DNA of 47,577 bases from an uncultured OCS116 cluster bacterium (GTDB lineage Bacteria; Pseudomonadota; Alphaproteobacteria; Rhizobiales; TMED25). This document shows positions 8,954 through 19,835 of the stretch, in pieces. The number at the start of each line of letters is the position of its first letter. Position 1 is the first letter of the stretch. The translations under genes and the position numbers were made by a program. The stretch is taken from positions 1-47,577 of the forward strand of contig CACPAS010000007.1 of assembly GCA_902632055.1 (NCBI GenBank). Direction: 5' to 3'. The notes beneath the pieces were generated by a model. The model was given only the letters and a program-made list of their open reading frames with translations, made no database searches and was not told the DNA's origin.

Positions 8954-10399
8954 ATGAAGCTTGATAGGCTATTATGCTCAAAGGAGTTAGAGAATCTTAA
9001 CTCCAATCCAATTATAACTGATATATGCTCGGATAGCAGATTAGTAAGAAATGGAAATTTATTTCTTCTTCTCGAAAGAAATACACAACTGCAGGAGCAA
9101 TATGTCAAAGAAGCTGTTAGCAACGGTGCATCTTGTGTTATCACGCCAAAAGAATTTAGATCTGATAGCTCTTTACTGAATATTCCAATTGTAAGGGTAG
9201 ACTCAGTTCGAAAAACATTATCACAGGTAAGTTCCAAATATTATCCAAAAAAGCCTAATAATATATTGGCAATTACTGGTACAAATGGAAAAACTTCTGT
9301 TACGAAATTAACAGAGGAAATATGGCAATTGATGGGTATTAAATCTGCTTCTATTGGAACCTTGGGTAACTCAGCTGATAAAATGTCGAGTACACTAACG
9401 ACACCAGAGCCCATCTCGCTGCACAAGCAGCTAAATGCTCTTGCTTCGGATGGTTTCCATAATTTGGTAATTGAAGCATCAAGCCATGGACTTGATCAAT
9501 TCAGAATTGATTCATTAGATATATCTGGGGCAGCATTTACTAGTTTCTCGCGTGATCATTTGGATTATCACAGTAGTATGGATTTGTACTTTAGATCAAA
9601 AAGTAGGCTGTTTACCCACCTTATCAGTCAAAAGGGAACAGTAGTGATAAATATGATCAATATACCATCACGGTATTATAATTTTATAGACTCTATCAAA
9701 GCTGAAAATATAATCACAATCGACAACAAAAATGCAACAATTTCTATTTTGGATACTAAAAGAGGAGAGAATAATAACATTGAACTCCAAGTAGATTTAT
9801 CTGGCAATAAAATGATTGTTATGACACCATTTAAAGCTTCATTTCAAGCTATAAATTCTTTAATAGCAGGCTGTATGGCAACAATTAATACAGATATCTC
9901 AATTCCAGAGGCATTCGCATCGATTGAGAGATTGAGTGATGTAAAAGGCAGATTGGAGTGTGTTGCAAGTATAAATAATAATAATATCTATATTGATTAT
10001 GCTCACACGCCAAATGCTATGAAGTCGGCACTCGAAGCTATAAAATCGATAACAAAAAATAGACTAATTATTGTTTTTGGCGCGGGTGGGGATAGAGATA
10101 AAGGTAAACGAAGGATTATGAGTGATGTCGCAGATAAGTATGCTGACCTAATTATTATTACAGACGATAATCCAAGATTTGAAGATCCAAATTTGATCCG
10201 AAAACAATTAATGAAGCAGTCAAAAAAATATATAGAGATTGCTAATCGTGAGGAGGCTATAAGTTACGCAATTTCTCTTCTATCATCGCAAGATAACCTC
10301 GTCATATGTGGTAAAGGTCACGAAGAGTATATGATCTATGGCAAAGAAAAAATATTTTTTTCGGATCATAAAATTGTTGAGCAAACTATAAAGAAATAG
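8954..10399 (+). CDS. murE: UDP-MurNAc-tripeptide synthetase MurE (meso-diaminopimelate adding)
   Basis: Cytosolic Mur ligase adding the third stem-peptide residue. The ATP loop GTNGKTS lies at ~109-115, TTPEP and EASSHGLDQFR follow, and the SKSRLF segment carries the lysine that is carbamylated in Mur ligases. The C-terminal DNPR (405-408) is the signature of meso-diaminopimelate specificity, so this organism makes ordinary Gram-negative DAP-type peptidoglycan. 481 aa is typical. It lies 19 bp after ftsI and 6 bp before murF. Confidence 0.96.
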   Translation: MKLDRLLCSKELENLNSNPIITDICSDSRLVRNGNLFLLLERNTQLQEQYVKEAVSNGASCVITPKEFRSDSSLLNIPIVRVDSVRKTLSQVSSKYYPKKPNNILAITGTNGKTSVTKLTEEIWQLMGIKSASIGTLGNSADKMSSTLTTPEPISLHKQLNALASDGFHNLVIEASSHGLDQFRIDSLDISGAAFTSFSRDHLDYHSSMDLYFRSKSRLFTHLISQKGTVVINMINIPSRYYNFIDSIKAENIITIDNKNATISILDTKRGENNNIELQVDLSGNKMIVMTPFKASFQAINSLIAGCMATINTDISIPEAFASIERLSDVKGRLECVASINNNNIYIDYAHTPNAMKSALEAIKSITKNRLIIVFGAGGDRDKGKRRIMSDVADKYADLIIITDDNPRFEDPNLIRKQLMKQSKKYIEIANREEAISYAISLLSSQDNLVICGKGHEEYMIYGKEKIFFSDHKIVEQTIKK

Positions 10400-10405
10400 A
10401 GTTAA

Positions 10406-11827
10406 ATGAACGATAATTACAGGATAAATTGTAACTTTGATTGTTTAAGTTCGATAAATATTATTGATAAAAAAAGTAATATATTACTTAATAGTGATGA
10501 ATATAACATATCCACCGATAGCAGATCTATTAAGGAAAATGATATATTCATAGCTCTAAAGGGTAAAAATTCAGACGGGCATAATTTTTTATTGCAAGCT
10601 TTTCAGAATGGTGCATCTGTGGCAATAATTTCTGAAAAAAAATTTTTTGAAGAATTAAATTTTCCACTGATTCTTGTGCAAGACACATTTTGCACTCTGT
10701 CAACAATAGCGAACTATAATTTTAAAGATCTAAAGCCTCTCAAAATAGCTATTACGGGGAGTGTAGGTAAAACAACAACCAAGGACTACTTGAATAATGT
10801 CCTATCATATTATGAACCAACATTTTCTGCACCTGAGTCATTCAATAACGAATTAGGTATTACGTTAGCAAAAGCAAAATTATCCAAGGTGGATAAGTAT
10901 GCGATTTTTGAGGTAGGAATGAATATGAAAGATGAAATACGCTATTTATCAAACCTTATAAATCCCGATATTTCTATTATTACAAATATTGGTGAGGCGC
11001 ATATTGGAAATTTGGGTAGTAAAGAGAATATTGCAATTGAAAAGTCAAGTATCATTGAAGGAATGTCTCGTGATGGAATTGTTCTGCTGCCTCGTGATGA
11101 CGAATACTTCGAATTATTACGAAAAAATGTGTTGAGTAAAAAGTTAAAGTACATAACCTTTGGTCACTCAAATAAATCAGATATTCAAATTAGTAAAATG
11201 ACGCGGGGGAGTGACGGAGTTTTCATAGAATTTAGAGTATTTGGGGAGGTATTTAAAGCACATTCAAATTTGCAAAATATAAGTATCTTAAATAACTATC
11301 TTCCAGTTCTAGGTATTGCAAACATACTAAATTATGATCTTGATGAGGTACTAAAAAATATTGTGACATCAAAGGTGCATGAATCTAGATGGCAGGAATT
11401 AGATTTTGAATTGAATTGCAGGCAGGTAAAATTGATTGATGATACCTATAATGCAAGCCCAACGTCAATGTTTGAAGCAATTAAAGCAATCGATGAATAT
11501 AAAAGCGAGCAAATCATTCGAAAAATTATTATTATTGGTGATATGCTTGAGTTGGGGGATTTCAGTGAGGAGTATCATCTAAAATTGGTAAATCTCATAA
11601 ATAAGACGAATATTGATCAAGTATATTTCTGCGGAGAGTGTCTAACTTCTCTTTTTGATATGGTCTCATCAAAAAAAAGGAAAAAACAATTCGGGTCTAT
11701 TAGTGATTTTTGCTCAATTGAAGATTTTAGGCTGGTTGGAGGTGATTTAATATTTATCAAGGGTGGAAATAAGATAGGCTTAAATAAATTAGTTCAGGAA
11801 TTTATTAATTATTTGAGATTATCATAA
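10406..11827 (+). CDS. murF: UDP-MurNAc-tripeptide:D-Ala-D-Ala ligase MurF
   Basis: Joins the D-Ala-D-Ala dipeptide made by Ddl (encoded downstream) to the UDP-MurNAc tripeptide. It has the three-domain Mur ligase layout: an N-terminal substrate domain ([18 protein letters not shown]), the ATP loop GSVGKTTTK at ~118-126, [10 protein letters not shown], and the C-terminal [11 protein letters not shown] block that distinguishes MurF from other Mur ligases. 473 aa. It is 6 bp after murE and 22 bp before mraY, clearly cotranscribed. Confidence 0.95.
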   Translation: MNDNYRINCNFDCLSSINIIDKKSNILLNSDEYNISTDSRSIKENDIFIALKGKNSDGHNFLLQAFQNGASVAIISEKKFFEELNFPLILVQDTFCTLSTIANYNFKDLKPLKIAITGSVGKTTTKDYLNNVLSYYEPTFSAPESFNNELGITLAKAKLSKVDKYAIFEVGMNMKDEIRYLSNLINPDISIITNIGEAHIGNLGSKENIAIEKSSIIEGMSRDGIVLLPRDDEYFELLRKNVLSKKLKYITFGHSNKSDIQISKMTRGSDGVFIEFRVFGEVFKAHSNLQNISILNNYLPVLGIANILNYDLDEVLKNIVTSKVHESRWQELDFELNCRQVKLIDDTYNASPTSMFEAIKAIDEYKSEQIIRKIIIIGDMLELGDFSEEYHLKLVNLINKTNIDQVYFCGECLTSLFDMVSSKKRKKQFGSISDFCSIEDFRLVGGDLIFIKGGNKIGLNKLVQEFINYLRLS

Positions 11828-11849
11828 CAATTCAATAGGAAATTTTGAT

Positions 11850-12935
11850 ATGCTGATTTTATTAATTGACGAACTACTTAGTTTTTTTCCTCTACTAAAT
11901 GCATTTGCTTACATCAGTACAAGAACAGTTGCAGCAACTTTTACATCAGGTTTAATAGTTTTTCTTTTCAGCCCCCCGATTATTAGATATTTCAAAAAGC
12001 ACCAAAAGAATGGTCAGCCAATAAGAGCTGATGGTCCAAAAAGACATATAATTGAGAAATCAGGCACTCCAACGATGGGAGGCGTCATAATTTTGCTTGG
12101 CGTAATTGTTTCCTCTCTGCTTTGGGCTGATTTATCTAACAAATACATATGGGTTGTAGGTTTCGTTGCATTATTTTTTGGCTTAATTGGACTTTATGAT
12201 GATTATCTTAAAGTATTTAATTCATCTTCGAATGGATTGGCTAGCTTTTACAAAATACTATTACAGACGATTATATCTATAATTGCAGTATTTTTTCTAA
12301 CAACGTATATTGCGGATTTTCATCCAGTATTATTTGTCCCTTTTTTAAAGGACTTTTCAATTAACCTTGGTATATTTTTTGTTATTTTTTCAACCCTAGT
12401 CATTGTTGGATCAAGCAATTCTGTGAATCTGACTGATGGTCTCGATGGACTGGCGATAATGCCAGTTATGATAGCAATTGGGAGTTTTGGCTTAATAGCA
12501 TACTTAACGGGGAATATTCTTTTTTCTGAATATCTGAATATACAATACATGCCTGGTTCAGGTGAACTAGCAATTATCTGTGGCGCTGTTATTGGAGCTG
12601 GTATCGGCTTCTTGTGGTATAACGCACCTCCTGCAATGATTTTTATGGGAGATACTGGATCATTATCACTTGGCTCTATAATTGGAATTATTGCAGTTAT
12701 AACAAAGCACGAGTTTGTTCTACTAATAATTGGGGGTCTTTTTGTTTTAGAGGCAACATCCGTGATTGTGCAAGTAATTAGTTTTAGGTTAACAGGGAAA
12801 CGTATCTTCAAAATGGCACCATTACACCATCACTTTGAACAAAAAGGTTGGAGTGAACCCACAATTGTAATTCGTTTTTGGATAATATCATTAATCCTAG
12901 CATTGATAGGCTTACTAACATTAAAACTTAGATAG
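11850..12935 (+). CDS. mraY: Phospho-MurNAc-pentapeptide transferase MraY
   Basis: Integral membrane enzyme that moves phospho-MurNAc-pentapeptide to undecaprenyl phosphate, forming lipid I. 361 aa with about ten hydrophobic segments. Diagnostic motifs: [11 protein letters not shown] near residue 72, the catalytic [11 protein letters not shown] and [10 protein letters not shown] aspartates, and [14 protein letters not shown] near the C-terminus, the metal and substrate loop. The start at 11850 gives the normal short N-terminal leader before the first membrane helix. It sits between murF and murD, with 13 bp to the latter. Confidence 0.97.
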   Translation: MLILLIDELLSFFPLLNAFAYISTRTVAATFTSGLIVFLFSPPIIRYFKKHQKNGQPIRADGPKRHIIEKSGTPTMGGVIILLGVIVSSLLWADLSNKYIWVVGFVALFFGLIGLYDDYLKVFNSSSNGLASFYKILLQTIISIIAVFFLTTYIADFHPVLFVPFLKDFSINLGIFFVIFSTLVIVGSSNSVNLTDGLDGLAIMPVMIAIGSFGLIAYLTGNILFSEYLNIQYMPGSGELAIICGAVIGAGIGFLWYNAPPAMIFMGDTGSLSLGSIIGIIAVITKHEFVLLIIGGLFVLEATSVIVQVISFRLTGKRIFKMAPLHHHFEQKGWSEPTIVIRFWIISLILALIGLLTLKLR

Positions 12936-12948
12936 GATTGAATACAAA

Positions 12949-14340
12949 ATGATTCCATTAACACACTGTAAAAATAAAAAAATATTTGTACTCGGATTGG
13001 GATTATCAGGCGACAGTGCGATCCGGGCCCTAGAAGAAGGTGGTGCAGTTATATCTGCATGGGACGATGAGTATCAAGTCAGAAAAAAAAATATTGGGCA
13101 AGGAAGAAATATTATAAATCCTCAAGAAGTTTCTATGGAAGATCTTGATGCAGTTATTTTAAGTCCTGGTATAGATACTGAAAAATCACCTCAAAAAAGT
13201 TTCATTTGTGAAGCCAAAAGGAAAAAAAAGCCAGTGATCTGTGACGTACAGCTTTTCATGGATGAAATAACTCACAGAAATAGAAATGATAAAATTATAA
13301 TGTTGACTGGAACAAATGGTAAATCGACTACCGTAATGATGATTTACCACATTTTAAAGAAACTTGGAAAAAACGTCCAGGTTGGGGGTAATATTGGTTC
13401 AAGAGGGGTGTTAGATTTTGAACTAGATACTCGAGACATAATATTTATTATAGAACTTTCTTCATATCAGATAGAATTATCACCAGATATAAAGCCCGAT
13501 ATTGCAATGCTGCTTAATATCAGCCCTGATCATCTTGATAGACATGGCTCAATGGATAAGTACACAAGTATTAAATTTGATATTTTTAAAAACCAGAATG
13601 AAGATGATGTTTCAATAATTGGATTGGATGGGGACACAATATCTAATGAATTAAAAAAAAGAAATTTTGAAAGTAATTTAATTACATACAGAGATAATAA
13701 TGCAGGTGAAAACAAAATTGCTGAACTATACTGTGATGGCAAGGTAATTAAATATAATATTCAAGAGCAGTTAAACTCCCGAATGATTACCCATCCTGCC
13801 AATATTACCGCATGCGTCGCATGCTTATATGCAATGAAAATTGATTATAATTTTTATTGTGCATATTTCGATAGTTTTAGAGGACTGCGTCATAGAAATG
13901 AATTTATTCAAGAATATAAGAATATTCAATATATCAATGATAGTAAGGCAACAAACGCGGATGCCACAAAACAAGCCTTGACTTTGTATGATAATATTTA
14001 CTGGATACTAGGTGGTATTGAGAAACATGGTGGAATATCGCAGATCACTGGATATTTTTCACAAATAAAGAAAGCATATTTAATCGGTGAATCAGCTGAC
14101 TCGTTGGGTATAACTTTACTCCATTCAAAAATTGATTATGAAAATTGTATTACGTTGAGAAATGCTATCAAAAAGTCAACCGATGATGCTGAAAAGTCTA
14201 AATCAAAAGTAACTATTTTATTTTCACCATCATGCGCATCCTTTGACCAATATAAAAATTTTGAGGAAAGAGGCATGGAATTCACAAATATCGTCAGAGA
14301 ATTAGTTAAGGAAAGAAATGAGATTAAGCAGATCAACTAA
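12949..14340 (+). CDS. murD: UDP-MurNAc-L-alanine:D-glutamate ligase MurD
   Basis: 463 aa cytosolic Mur ligase that adds the second stem residue. An N-terminal Rossmann-like domain (KIFVLGLGLSGDSAIRAL) binds UDP, the ATP loop GTNGKSTT is near 122-129, VGGNIGSRGVLDF and ELSSYQIELSPDIKPDIAMLLNISPDHLDRH are classical MurD blocks, and NDSKATNADATKQAL opens the third domain. The 3' end overlaps the start of ftsW by 23 bp in a different frame, which supports translational coupling. Confidence 0.96.
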   Translation: MIPLTHCKNKKIFVLGLGLSGDSAIRALEEGGAVISAWDDEYQVRKKNIGQGRNIINPQEVSMEDLDAVILSPGIDTEKSPQKSFICEAKRKKKPVICDVQLFMDEITHRNRNDKIIMLTGTNGKSTTVMMIYHILKKLGKNVQVGGNIGSRGVLDFELDTRDIIFIIELSSYQIELSPDIKPDIAMLLNISPDHLDRHGSMDKYTSIKFDIFKNQNEDDVSIIGLDGDTISNELKKRNFESNLITYRDNNAGENKIAELYCDGKVIKYNIQEQLNSRMITHPANITACVACLYAMKIDYNFYCAYFDSFRGLRHRNEFIQEYKNIQYINDSKATNADATKQALTLYDNIYWILGGIEKHGGISQITGYFSQIKKAYLIGESADSLGITLLHSKIDYENCITLRNAIKKSTDDAEKSKSKVTILFSPSCASFDQYKNFEERGMEFTNIVRELVKERNEIKQIN

Positions 14341-15463
14341 ATCAGTAATATCCGATTGGTGGTGGACAATTGATAGGGTTCAGTTAAGCGCCATCTTGAT
14401 TCTCATTATTTTTGGAATAGTGTTAAATTTGGCAGCGAGTCCGCCAATTGCTGAAAGATTGAATTATAGTGACCAATATTATTTTGTAAAAAAACAATTT
14501 ATATTTTTATTGTTTGGTGCTTTGATAACAATATTCTTTTCATTCCTAAACGCCCGAAATATACGTAGGTTATGCCTATTTATTTTCACAATATCACTTA
14601 TTTCAATATTTTTTATTAATATTTTTGGGGCAGAAATTAAGGGTGCGACAAGATGGATGGATCTGGGACTAATTTCATTGCAGCCATCAGAATTTGCGAA
14701 GCCTGCTTTTATTGTTTTAATATCTTGGTTGATGTCAGAATCGGTAACAAAGAACGTGCCTGGAAAATCATTGTCATTTGTAATATATATACTTTTCATT
14801 ATGGGTTTGATTTTACAACCTGATATTGGCCAAGCAATATTAGTAACCCTCACAGCTTCTATAATTTATTTTATATCGGGAATGCCTCTGATTATTGGTG
14901 TTGTAATTTTTTTCTTGTCACTCACTGGTATAGCGCTTTCCTATATATATATTGATCATTTTACTCAGCGTTTAAATATTTTCTTAAACCCAACACTGGG
15001 CGATACATATCAGATCGATACCGCATATAACGCAATAATAAATGGCGGTTGGTTTGGTGTTGGGCCCGGTGAAGGAACAATTAAGAATATACTTCCAGAC
15101 GCTCATACAGATTTCATCTTCGCGGTAGCGGCTGAAGAGTTTGGATTGATCTCATGCTTTATTCTTATATTTTTGTTTGCATTTATAATTTTTAGAGGTG
15201 TTAAAAGATCAATAAATCAACAAAATTTATTTGCAAAAATATCAACAATTGGTCTCATCTCGATAATTTGTTTACAGATGGGTATAAATATTGCGGTAAA
15301 TCTGGGCATTGTACCGACAAAAGGGATGACGCTACCATTTATCTCATATGGAGGCTCTTCAGTAATCTCTATTGCAATAACATTTGGGCTCGTTCTTGCA
15401 TTTACCAGGCAAAAGAAAACTAATTTTGAATACTCATCACGTAAGGTGAGTTTTCAAAGCTGA
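14318..15463 (+). CDS. ftsW: Septal peptidoglycan polymerase FtsW
   Basis: SEDS-family glycosyltransferase that polymerises lipid II at the septum with FtsI. 381 aa and about ten membrane segments. Conserved blocks: GATRWMDLGLISLQPSEFAKPAFI, the LQPDIGQAILV loop with the catalytic-region Asp, GPGEGTIKNILPDAHTDFIFAVAAEEFG, and TKGMTLPFISYGGSSVI near the end. The start inside murD is favoured because its N-terminal VISDWWWTIDR matches the leader usual in alphaproteobacterial FtsW. Confidence 0.96.
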   Translation: MRLSRSTKSVISDWWWTIDRVQLSAILILIIFGIVLNLAASPPIAERLNYSDQYYFVKKQFIFLLFGALITIFFSFLNARNIRRLCLFIFTISLISIFFINIFGAEIKGATRWMDLGLISLQPSEFAKPAFIVLISWLMSESVTKNVPGKSLSFVIYILFIMGLILQPDIGQAILVTLTASIIYFISGMPLIIGVVIFFLSLTGIALSYIYIDHFTQRLNIFLNPTLGDTYQIDTAYNAIINGGWFGVGPGEGTIKNILPDAHTDFIFAVAAEEFGLISCFILIFLFAFIIFRGVKRSINQQNLFAKISTIGLISIICLQMGINIAVNLGIVPTKGMTLPFISYGGSSVISIAITFGLVLAFTRQKKTNFEYSSRKVSFQS

Positions 15464-15478
15464 CTGGAGATATTAGAT

Positions 15479-16573
15479 ATGAAAAAGAGATCAATTGTGT
15501 TGGTATGCGGTGGGTCAGGTGGTCACATCAATCCTGCAATATCTCTTTACGAGGAGCTAACTATAAATGATCCCGATCTTGTTATTAATTTTTTTAGTGA
15601 CAGGAGAGGGCAGCTTTATCTTAAAGAGCTAAAAAATGCTAATATTACAAAGATAACATCATCATCACCATTTCGAGGTGATTTAAATTCAAAGTTATTT
15701 TTTTTATTATATCTTTCAATTGGTTTTATTCAGTCTATTTATGAACTCATAAGATTTAGGCCAAGATTAATAGTTTGTTTTGGAGGTTATACAACAATTC
15801 CTACAGCTGTCGCGGCTTATTTATTAAAGATTCCAGTGATTATTCATGAGCAAAATGCTGTTATGGGTAGAGCTAATAGATTCATATCATATTTTGCTGA
15901 GTTAATTTTATTATCATTTGAGAACACAGAAAATATCAGACAAAAACAAAAAAGAAACTCTATTTTTACGGGATTACCGCTAAGGGATCGGATTACGCAA
16001 TGCAAATCAAACGGCAACAGAGAAGAAAGTTCGATAAATATTCTTGTTGTTGGGGGAAGTCAGGGAGCAAAAATATTTACGGATTTAATACCGGATGCTT
16101 TGAGATATTTACCAAGAGAATTAAAAGATAGGCTAAAAATTTATCAAAATTGTGTTGAGTCTCATAAGGTGCTATTGAAAAAAAAATATCAAGAAATTGG
16201 AGCAGAATTTGAAATCAGGCCATACTTTTCAAATATTGGGAGCATAATGCAGAGAGTGGACATCATCATATCACGAGCAGGAGCGAATACAATTTTTGAG
16301 ATTTGTTCGATTGGTAAGCCCTCTATTCTGATCCCATTACAAAACTCAATTGACCAAGATCAAATAAAAAATGCCAAATTTTTTTATGATAAGGGGGCAT
16401 GTCTGATATTTGACGAAGGGGAGAGCAATCCGGAGGGATTATCAAATATGATAATTAATTTAATTTCAAATAAGACTGAAAGAATTAAAATTGCTGAGAA
16501 AGCGAGAAAGATTGGAAAAACAAAATCTAGAAAGATATTTGTAAAGTTATTAGATAAATATTTATCAGAATGA
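15479..16573 (+). CDS. murG: Lipid II synthase MurG
   Basis: Peripheral inner-membrane GT28 glycosyltransferase that adds GlcNAc to lipid I, giving lipid II. 364 aa with two Rossmann domains. CGGSGGHINPAISL near the N-terminus is the acceptor glycine loop (GGTGGH in most homologues, here GGSGGH), GGYTTIPTAVAA and HEQNAVMGRANRF are further family blocks, VVGGSQGAKIF opens the donor domain and SRAGANTIFEI is the UDP-GlcNAc site. It ends in ATGA overlap with murC. Confidence 0.96.
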   Translation: MKKRSIVLVCGGSGGHINPAISLYEELTINDPDLVINFFSDRRGQLYLKELKNANITKITSSSPFRGDLNSKLFFLLYLSIGFIQSIYELIRFRPRLIVCFGGYTTIPTAVAAYLLKIPVIIHEQNAVMGRANRFISYFAELILLSFENTENIRQKQKRNSIFTGLPLRDRITQCKSNGNREESSINILVVGGSQGAKIFTDLIPDALRYLPRELKDRLKIYQNCVESHKVLLKKKYQEIGAEFEIRPYFSNIGSIMQRVDIIISRAGANTIFEICSIGKPSILIPLQNSIDQDQIKNAKFFYDKGACLIFDEGESNPEGLSNMIINLISNKTERIKIAEKARKIGKTKSRKIFVKLLDKYLSE

Positions 16574-17961
16574 TTGAAAATTATAGCAACAAGAATTCAT
16601 CAATAATTCATTTCATTGGCATAGGGGGGATTGGACTATCTGCCATTGCAAAATTATGCATGTATAGTGGATACAATGTTCAAGGAAGTGATATTAAGAA
16701 TAGTGATATACTTCAGAGTCTCAAGGAAACCGGCATCAGAGTATTTGTTGGGCATGATTATTGTAATATAAATACTAAAGTTGAAAAAGTTATATACTCA
16801 TCGGCAATAGACAAAGACAATCCTGAATTCATTGCAGCAAAAGATCTCAACATCCCAATTTATACTAGGGCCCAGATGCTTGCAGAAATTATGCAAAAAA
16901 AGAAGTCTATCTGTATTTCCGGTACCCATGGAAAGACAACATGTACATCAATGACGTCTTGGATATTATCTGAAGGTATCAAAAAACCGACTACCTTGAT
17001 TGGTGGTATTGATTATTCTTTTAAATCAAATTTACAGGTAGGAGATGGTGATTGGATGGTTGTTGAAGCGGATGAGTCCGATAAAACATTTTTATCATTA
17101 CCATCTGATATTTCAGTTATTACAAATATTGACGACGACCACATGGAGAACTACAGTACCATGCAGAATGTTAAAGCGTCATTTTTGAGTTTTGCAAATA
17201 ATATAAATGATGGTGGGTATTTCATATATTTTAGAGATGATCCTATTGCGTCAAAAGTTTTTAGTAATTTTAAATCGAACAATATGATAAGTTATGGTAC
17301 TGATAAGGACTCACACATTGTAATAAAAAATATACAGAAATTACCTTTCGGTCACAAATTCCATTTGTCAGGATCCATAGATAAAAAAAAATATAATTTG
17401 AGACTCACAATAAATAGGCCTGGAATTTATAACGTTTGGAACTCTACTGCTGCAGTGATAATTGCCTTACTGCATGGAATAGCTGAAGAAAAAATTATTG
17501 ATCAATTAGCAAAATATCAGGGGGTATATCGAAGGTTTTCCAGTATCATTGAAAAGAGTGGTGTAAAATATTTCGATGACTATGCTCATCATCCAACAGA
17601 AATAGATCAGTTATTATTATCTGCAAAAGAAGAGGCCGCGAATAAGGTTGTGACGATTTTTCAGCCTCATAGGTTCAGCCGAATCCATTCGTTATATGAT
17701 AGTTTCTGCACTTCATTTAAGCACACAGATTATCTTGCAATTTTGCCAATATACGCCGCGGGTGAGGAATATAGTGGTGTGTTTGATTATGAGAAATTTG
17801 CTGAAGACATAAAGAAAAAATCAAATACGAATGTAATTATTTTATCAAGAAAACAAATAACCAAATTATTGAGAGATATTGCAAAAGATGGTGATATTGT
17901 GCTCTTCGTTGGTGCAGGTGATATTAACGAGATATCAAGAGATATTTGTAGAGAAATTTGA
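16570..17961 (+). CDS. murC: UDP-MurNAc:L-alanine ligase MurC
   Basis: First Mur ligase of the stem peptide; adds L-alanine to UDP-MurNAc. 463 aa. HFIGIGGIGLSAIAKL is the N-terminal dinucleotide-like fold for UDP binding, GTHGKTTC at ~118-125 is the ATP loop with the MurC-typical His, VVEADESDKTFL and ITNIDDDHMENY are central-domain blocks, and DDYAHHPTEI begins the third domain. It overlaps murG by 4 bp and shares one base with the preferred murB start. Confidence 0.96.
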   Translation: MIENYSNKNSSIIHFIGIGGIGLSAIAKLCMYSGYNVQGSDIKNSDILQSLKETGIRVFVGHDYCNINTKVEKVIYSSAIDKDNPEFIAAKDLNIPIYTRAQMLAEIMQKKKSICISGTHGKTTCTSMTSWILSEGIKKPTTLIGGIDYSFKSNLQVGDGDWMVVEADESDKTFLSLPSDISVITNIDDDHMENYSTMQNVKASFLSFANNINDGGYFIYFRDDPIASKVFSNFKSNNMISYGTDKDSHIVIKNIQKLPFGHKFHLSGSIDKKKYNLRLTINRPGIYNVWNSTAAVIIALLHGIAEEKIIDQLAKYQGVYRRFSSIIEKSGVKYFDDYAHHPTEIDQLLLSAKEEAANKVVTIFQPHRFSRIHSLYDSFCTSFKHTDYLAILPIYAAGEEYSGVFDYEKFAEDIKKKSNTNVIILSRKQITKLLRDIAKDGDIVLFVGAGDINEISRDICREI

Positions 17962-18908
17962 TGGTACGTTTTATGAAAAACTGGTCCGATGCTGATAAAT
18001 TGAGAGCACATTTTGATGGAAAAGTAGCTGGCTATCTTCACGCAAATTATCCAATAAAAAATATATCATGGTTCCGTGTGGGTGGGTCTGCTGAGTTGTT
18101 GTTCAAGCCAAAAGATGTTAATGATTTAAAAAGATTTCTTTTTATCAAACCGAATGATGTACCCGTTGCTATTTTGGGTGGCGTATCTAATACCCTTATA
18201 AGAGATCATGGTATAGAAGGAATTGTAATAGTTCTTGATAGAACATTCAACTATATCAAACATATAGATGTAGATATAATTGAATGCGGCGCTGGCGTGC
18301 CAAGTAAAAAAATTTCAAATTTTGCGCTAAAAAATAATCTCGGAGGCCTATCTTTTTTCAACACAATCCCTGGAACTTTCGGTGGCGCGATTAAGATGAA
18401 TTCCGGTGCCTATGGAATGGAAGTTGCGGATGTACTTGTATCCGCAAAGTTTATTGATATGGAGGGTAATGAGTACGATAGCCATACCCCAGATATAGGT
18501 TATAGTTACAGGTCTAGTAATATTCCTGATGATATGATCTGCATTTCGGCCACTTTAAAGGGATCAATGACGAATAGAGAAGAAATTATTCAAGAGATTA
18601 ATCGGCATAAGAGGCAAAGAGACTCCACACAGCCAATGAGAGAAAGGACTGGCGGGTCAACTTTTAAGAATCCTACAAATATTAAAGCATGGCAGTTAAT
18701 TAGGGATGCGGGATGCGCAGACCTTGTATCAGGCGATGCGGTTATTTCTGAATTGCATTCGAATTTTATAATCAATAAAGGTAATGCAACGGCATATGAT
18801 ATTGAGTTTTTAGGTGAAAAAGTAAGAAAGCGTGTGAAAGATAGAACAGGAATAGATCTCGAGTGGGAAATAAGAAGGATTGGCGTCGGTCCAAAAGTTG
18901 AGTTATGA
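17961..18908 (+). CDS. murB: UDP-N-acetylenolpyruvoylglucosamine reductase MurB
   Basis: FAD enzyme that reduces enolpyruvyl-UDP-GlcNAc to UDP-MurNAc with NADPH. SWFRVGGSAELLFKP begins the FAD domain, GLSFFNTIPGTFGGAIKMNSGAYGME is the central FAD/substrate block, and RERTGGSTFKNP carries the active-site serine of the type found in short (type II) MurB; SELHSNFIINKG follows. The ORF track starts at a TTG (17958); I choose the ATG at 17961, which overlaps the murC TGA by one base; an ATG at 17973 is also possible. It overlaps ddl by ATGA. Confidence 0.95.
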   Translation: MVRFMKNWSDADKLRAHFDGKVAGYLHANYPIKNISWFRVGGSAELLFKPKDVNDLKRFLFIKPNDVPVAILGGVSNTLIRDHGIEGIVIVLDRTFNYIKHIDVDIIECGAGVPSKKISNFALKNNLGGLSFFNTIPGTFGGAIKMNSGAYGMEVADVLVSAKFIDMEGNEYDSHTPDIGYSYRSSNIPDDMICISATLKGSMTNREEIIQEINRHKRQRDSTQPMRERTGGSTFKNPTNIKAWQLIRDAGCADLVSGDAVISELHSNFIINKGNATAYDIEFLGEKVRKRVKDRTGIDLEWEIRRIGVGPKVEL

Positions 18909-19819
18909 ATAATTTTCCAAAAAAACAAAATATTCTGCTTCTCATGGGTGGAATATCTCCTGAAAGAGAAGTAAGTTTAGAAAGTGGAAAGGTGTGCTTG
19001 CAAGCGATAGAAGATTTAGGCTACAAGGTTCAAACACTCGATCCAGATTATAACATTATAACAAGTCTAACTGAGCTAAATTTTGATATTATTTTTAATT
19101 GCTTGCACGGGTCTTGGGGCGAGAACGGATATATACAGTCAATTTTTGAATTCCTAAATCTAAAATATACCCACTCTGGTATTCACGCGTCAGCAAATGC
19201 TATGAATAAGTTAAAATCAAAAGAAATGTTCAGGCATAGAAAAATCCCAGTCGCAAGATCCTACTCACTCGATGAAACAGATGGGAAAATCCAATTCCCT
19301 ATAATAATCAAACCTATCAATGGTGGATCAAGCGTTGATATTTATTTGATTAAGTCGCAAAATCAGTTGGACGAATTTTTTGAAAAGAATCAGTCGTCAT
19401 TGAGCTCTTTTTTTGCTGAAGATTTTGTGGATGGCGTTGATTTTACTTGCGGGGTTATTGGTGGAAACACGACGCATGTAGCAGAAATAGTCACAAGTGG
19501 TCCATTATTTGACTACAATGAGAAATATAGTTCCAATTCAGCGAAGCACATCATTCCTGCAAATCTTAAACCAAATATTTACGAAAAGATGAGAGAATAC
19601 GCTTTGGAAGCTCATGATTGCTTAGGCTGCAGGGGTGTCACTCGGGTTGATTTTAGGTATGCCGCATCGGGAAATGGAAAGCTTATATGCCTTGAAGTAA
19701 ATACTCAACCAGGAATGACAAAGAAATCTCTACTACCTGAATTAGCAAAATATTCAGGCATTTCATTTAATGAGTTAGTTGAATGGATCATAAGTGACGC
19801 TTCTTGTGGTAAATATTGA
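18905..19819 (+). CDS. ddl: D-alanine--D-alanine ligase
   Basis: ATP-grasp enzyme making the D-Ala-D-Ala dipeptide used by MurF. 304 aa, the DdlB size. LLMGGISPEREVSLESG is the N-terminal substrate loop with the catalytic Glu, FNCLHGSWGENGYIQ and GIHASANAMNKLKSKEMF follow, PIIIKPINGGSSVDI is the ATP-grasp lysine and loop, and CLEVNTQPGMTKKSLLPELA holds the metal-binding Glu/Asn and the dipeptide-binding residues. The final TPGMT appears as QPGMT, a common variant. It overlaps murB by 4 bp and precedes ftsQ by 16 bp. Confidence 0.96.
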   Translation: MNNFPKKQNILLLMGGISPEREVSLESGKVCLQAIEDLGYKVQTLDPDYNIITSLTELNFDIIFNCLHGSWGENGYIQSIFEFLNLKYTHSGIHASANAMNKLKSKEMFRHRKIPVARSYSLDETDGKIQFPIIIKPINGGSSVDIYLIKSQNQLDEFFEKNQSSLSSFFAEDFVDGVDFTCGVIGGNTTHVAEIVTSGPLFDYNEKYSSNSAKHIIPANLKPNIYEKMREYALEAHDCLGCRGVTRVDFRYAASGNGKLICLEVNTQPGMTKKSLLPELAKYSGISFNELVEWIISDASCGKY

Positions 19820-19835
19820 CTTATAAGGGAAAATA

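Noticed and set aside
12320-12811. 163-aa minus-strand ORF inside mraY
   Set aside because: Antisense shadow of a well-conserved membrane protein gene; no ribosome binding site and composition follows the mraY codons.
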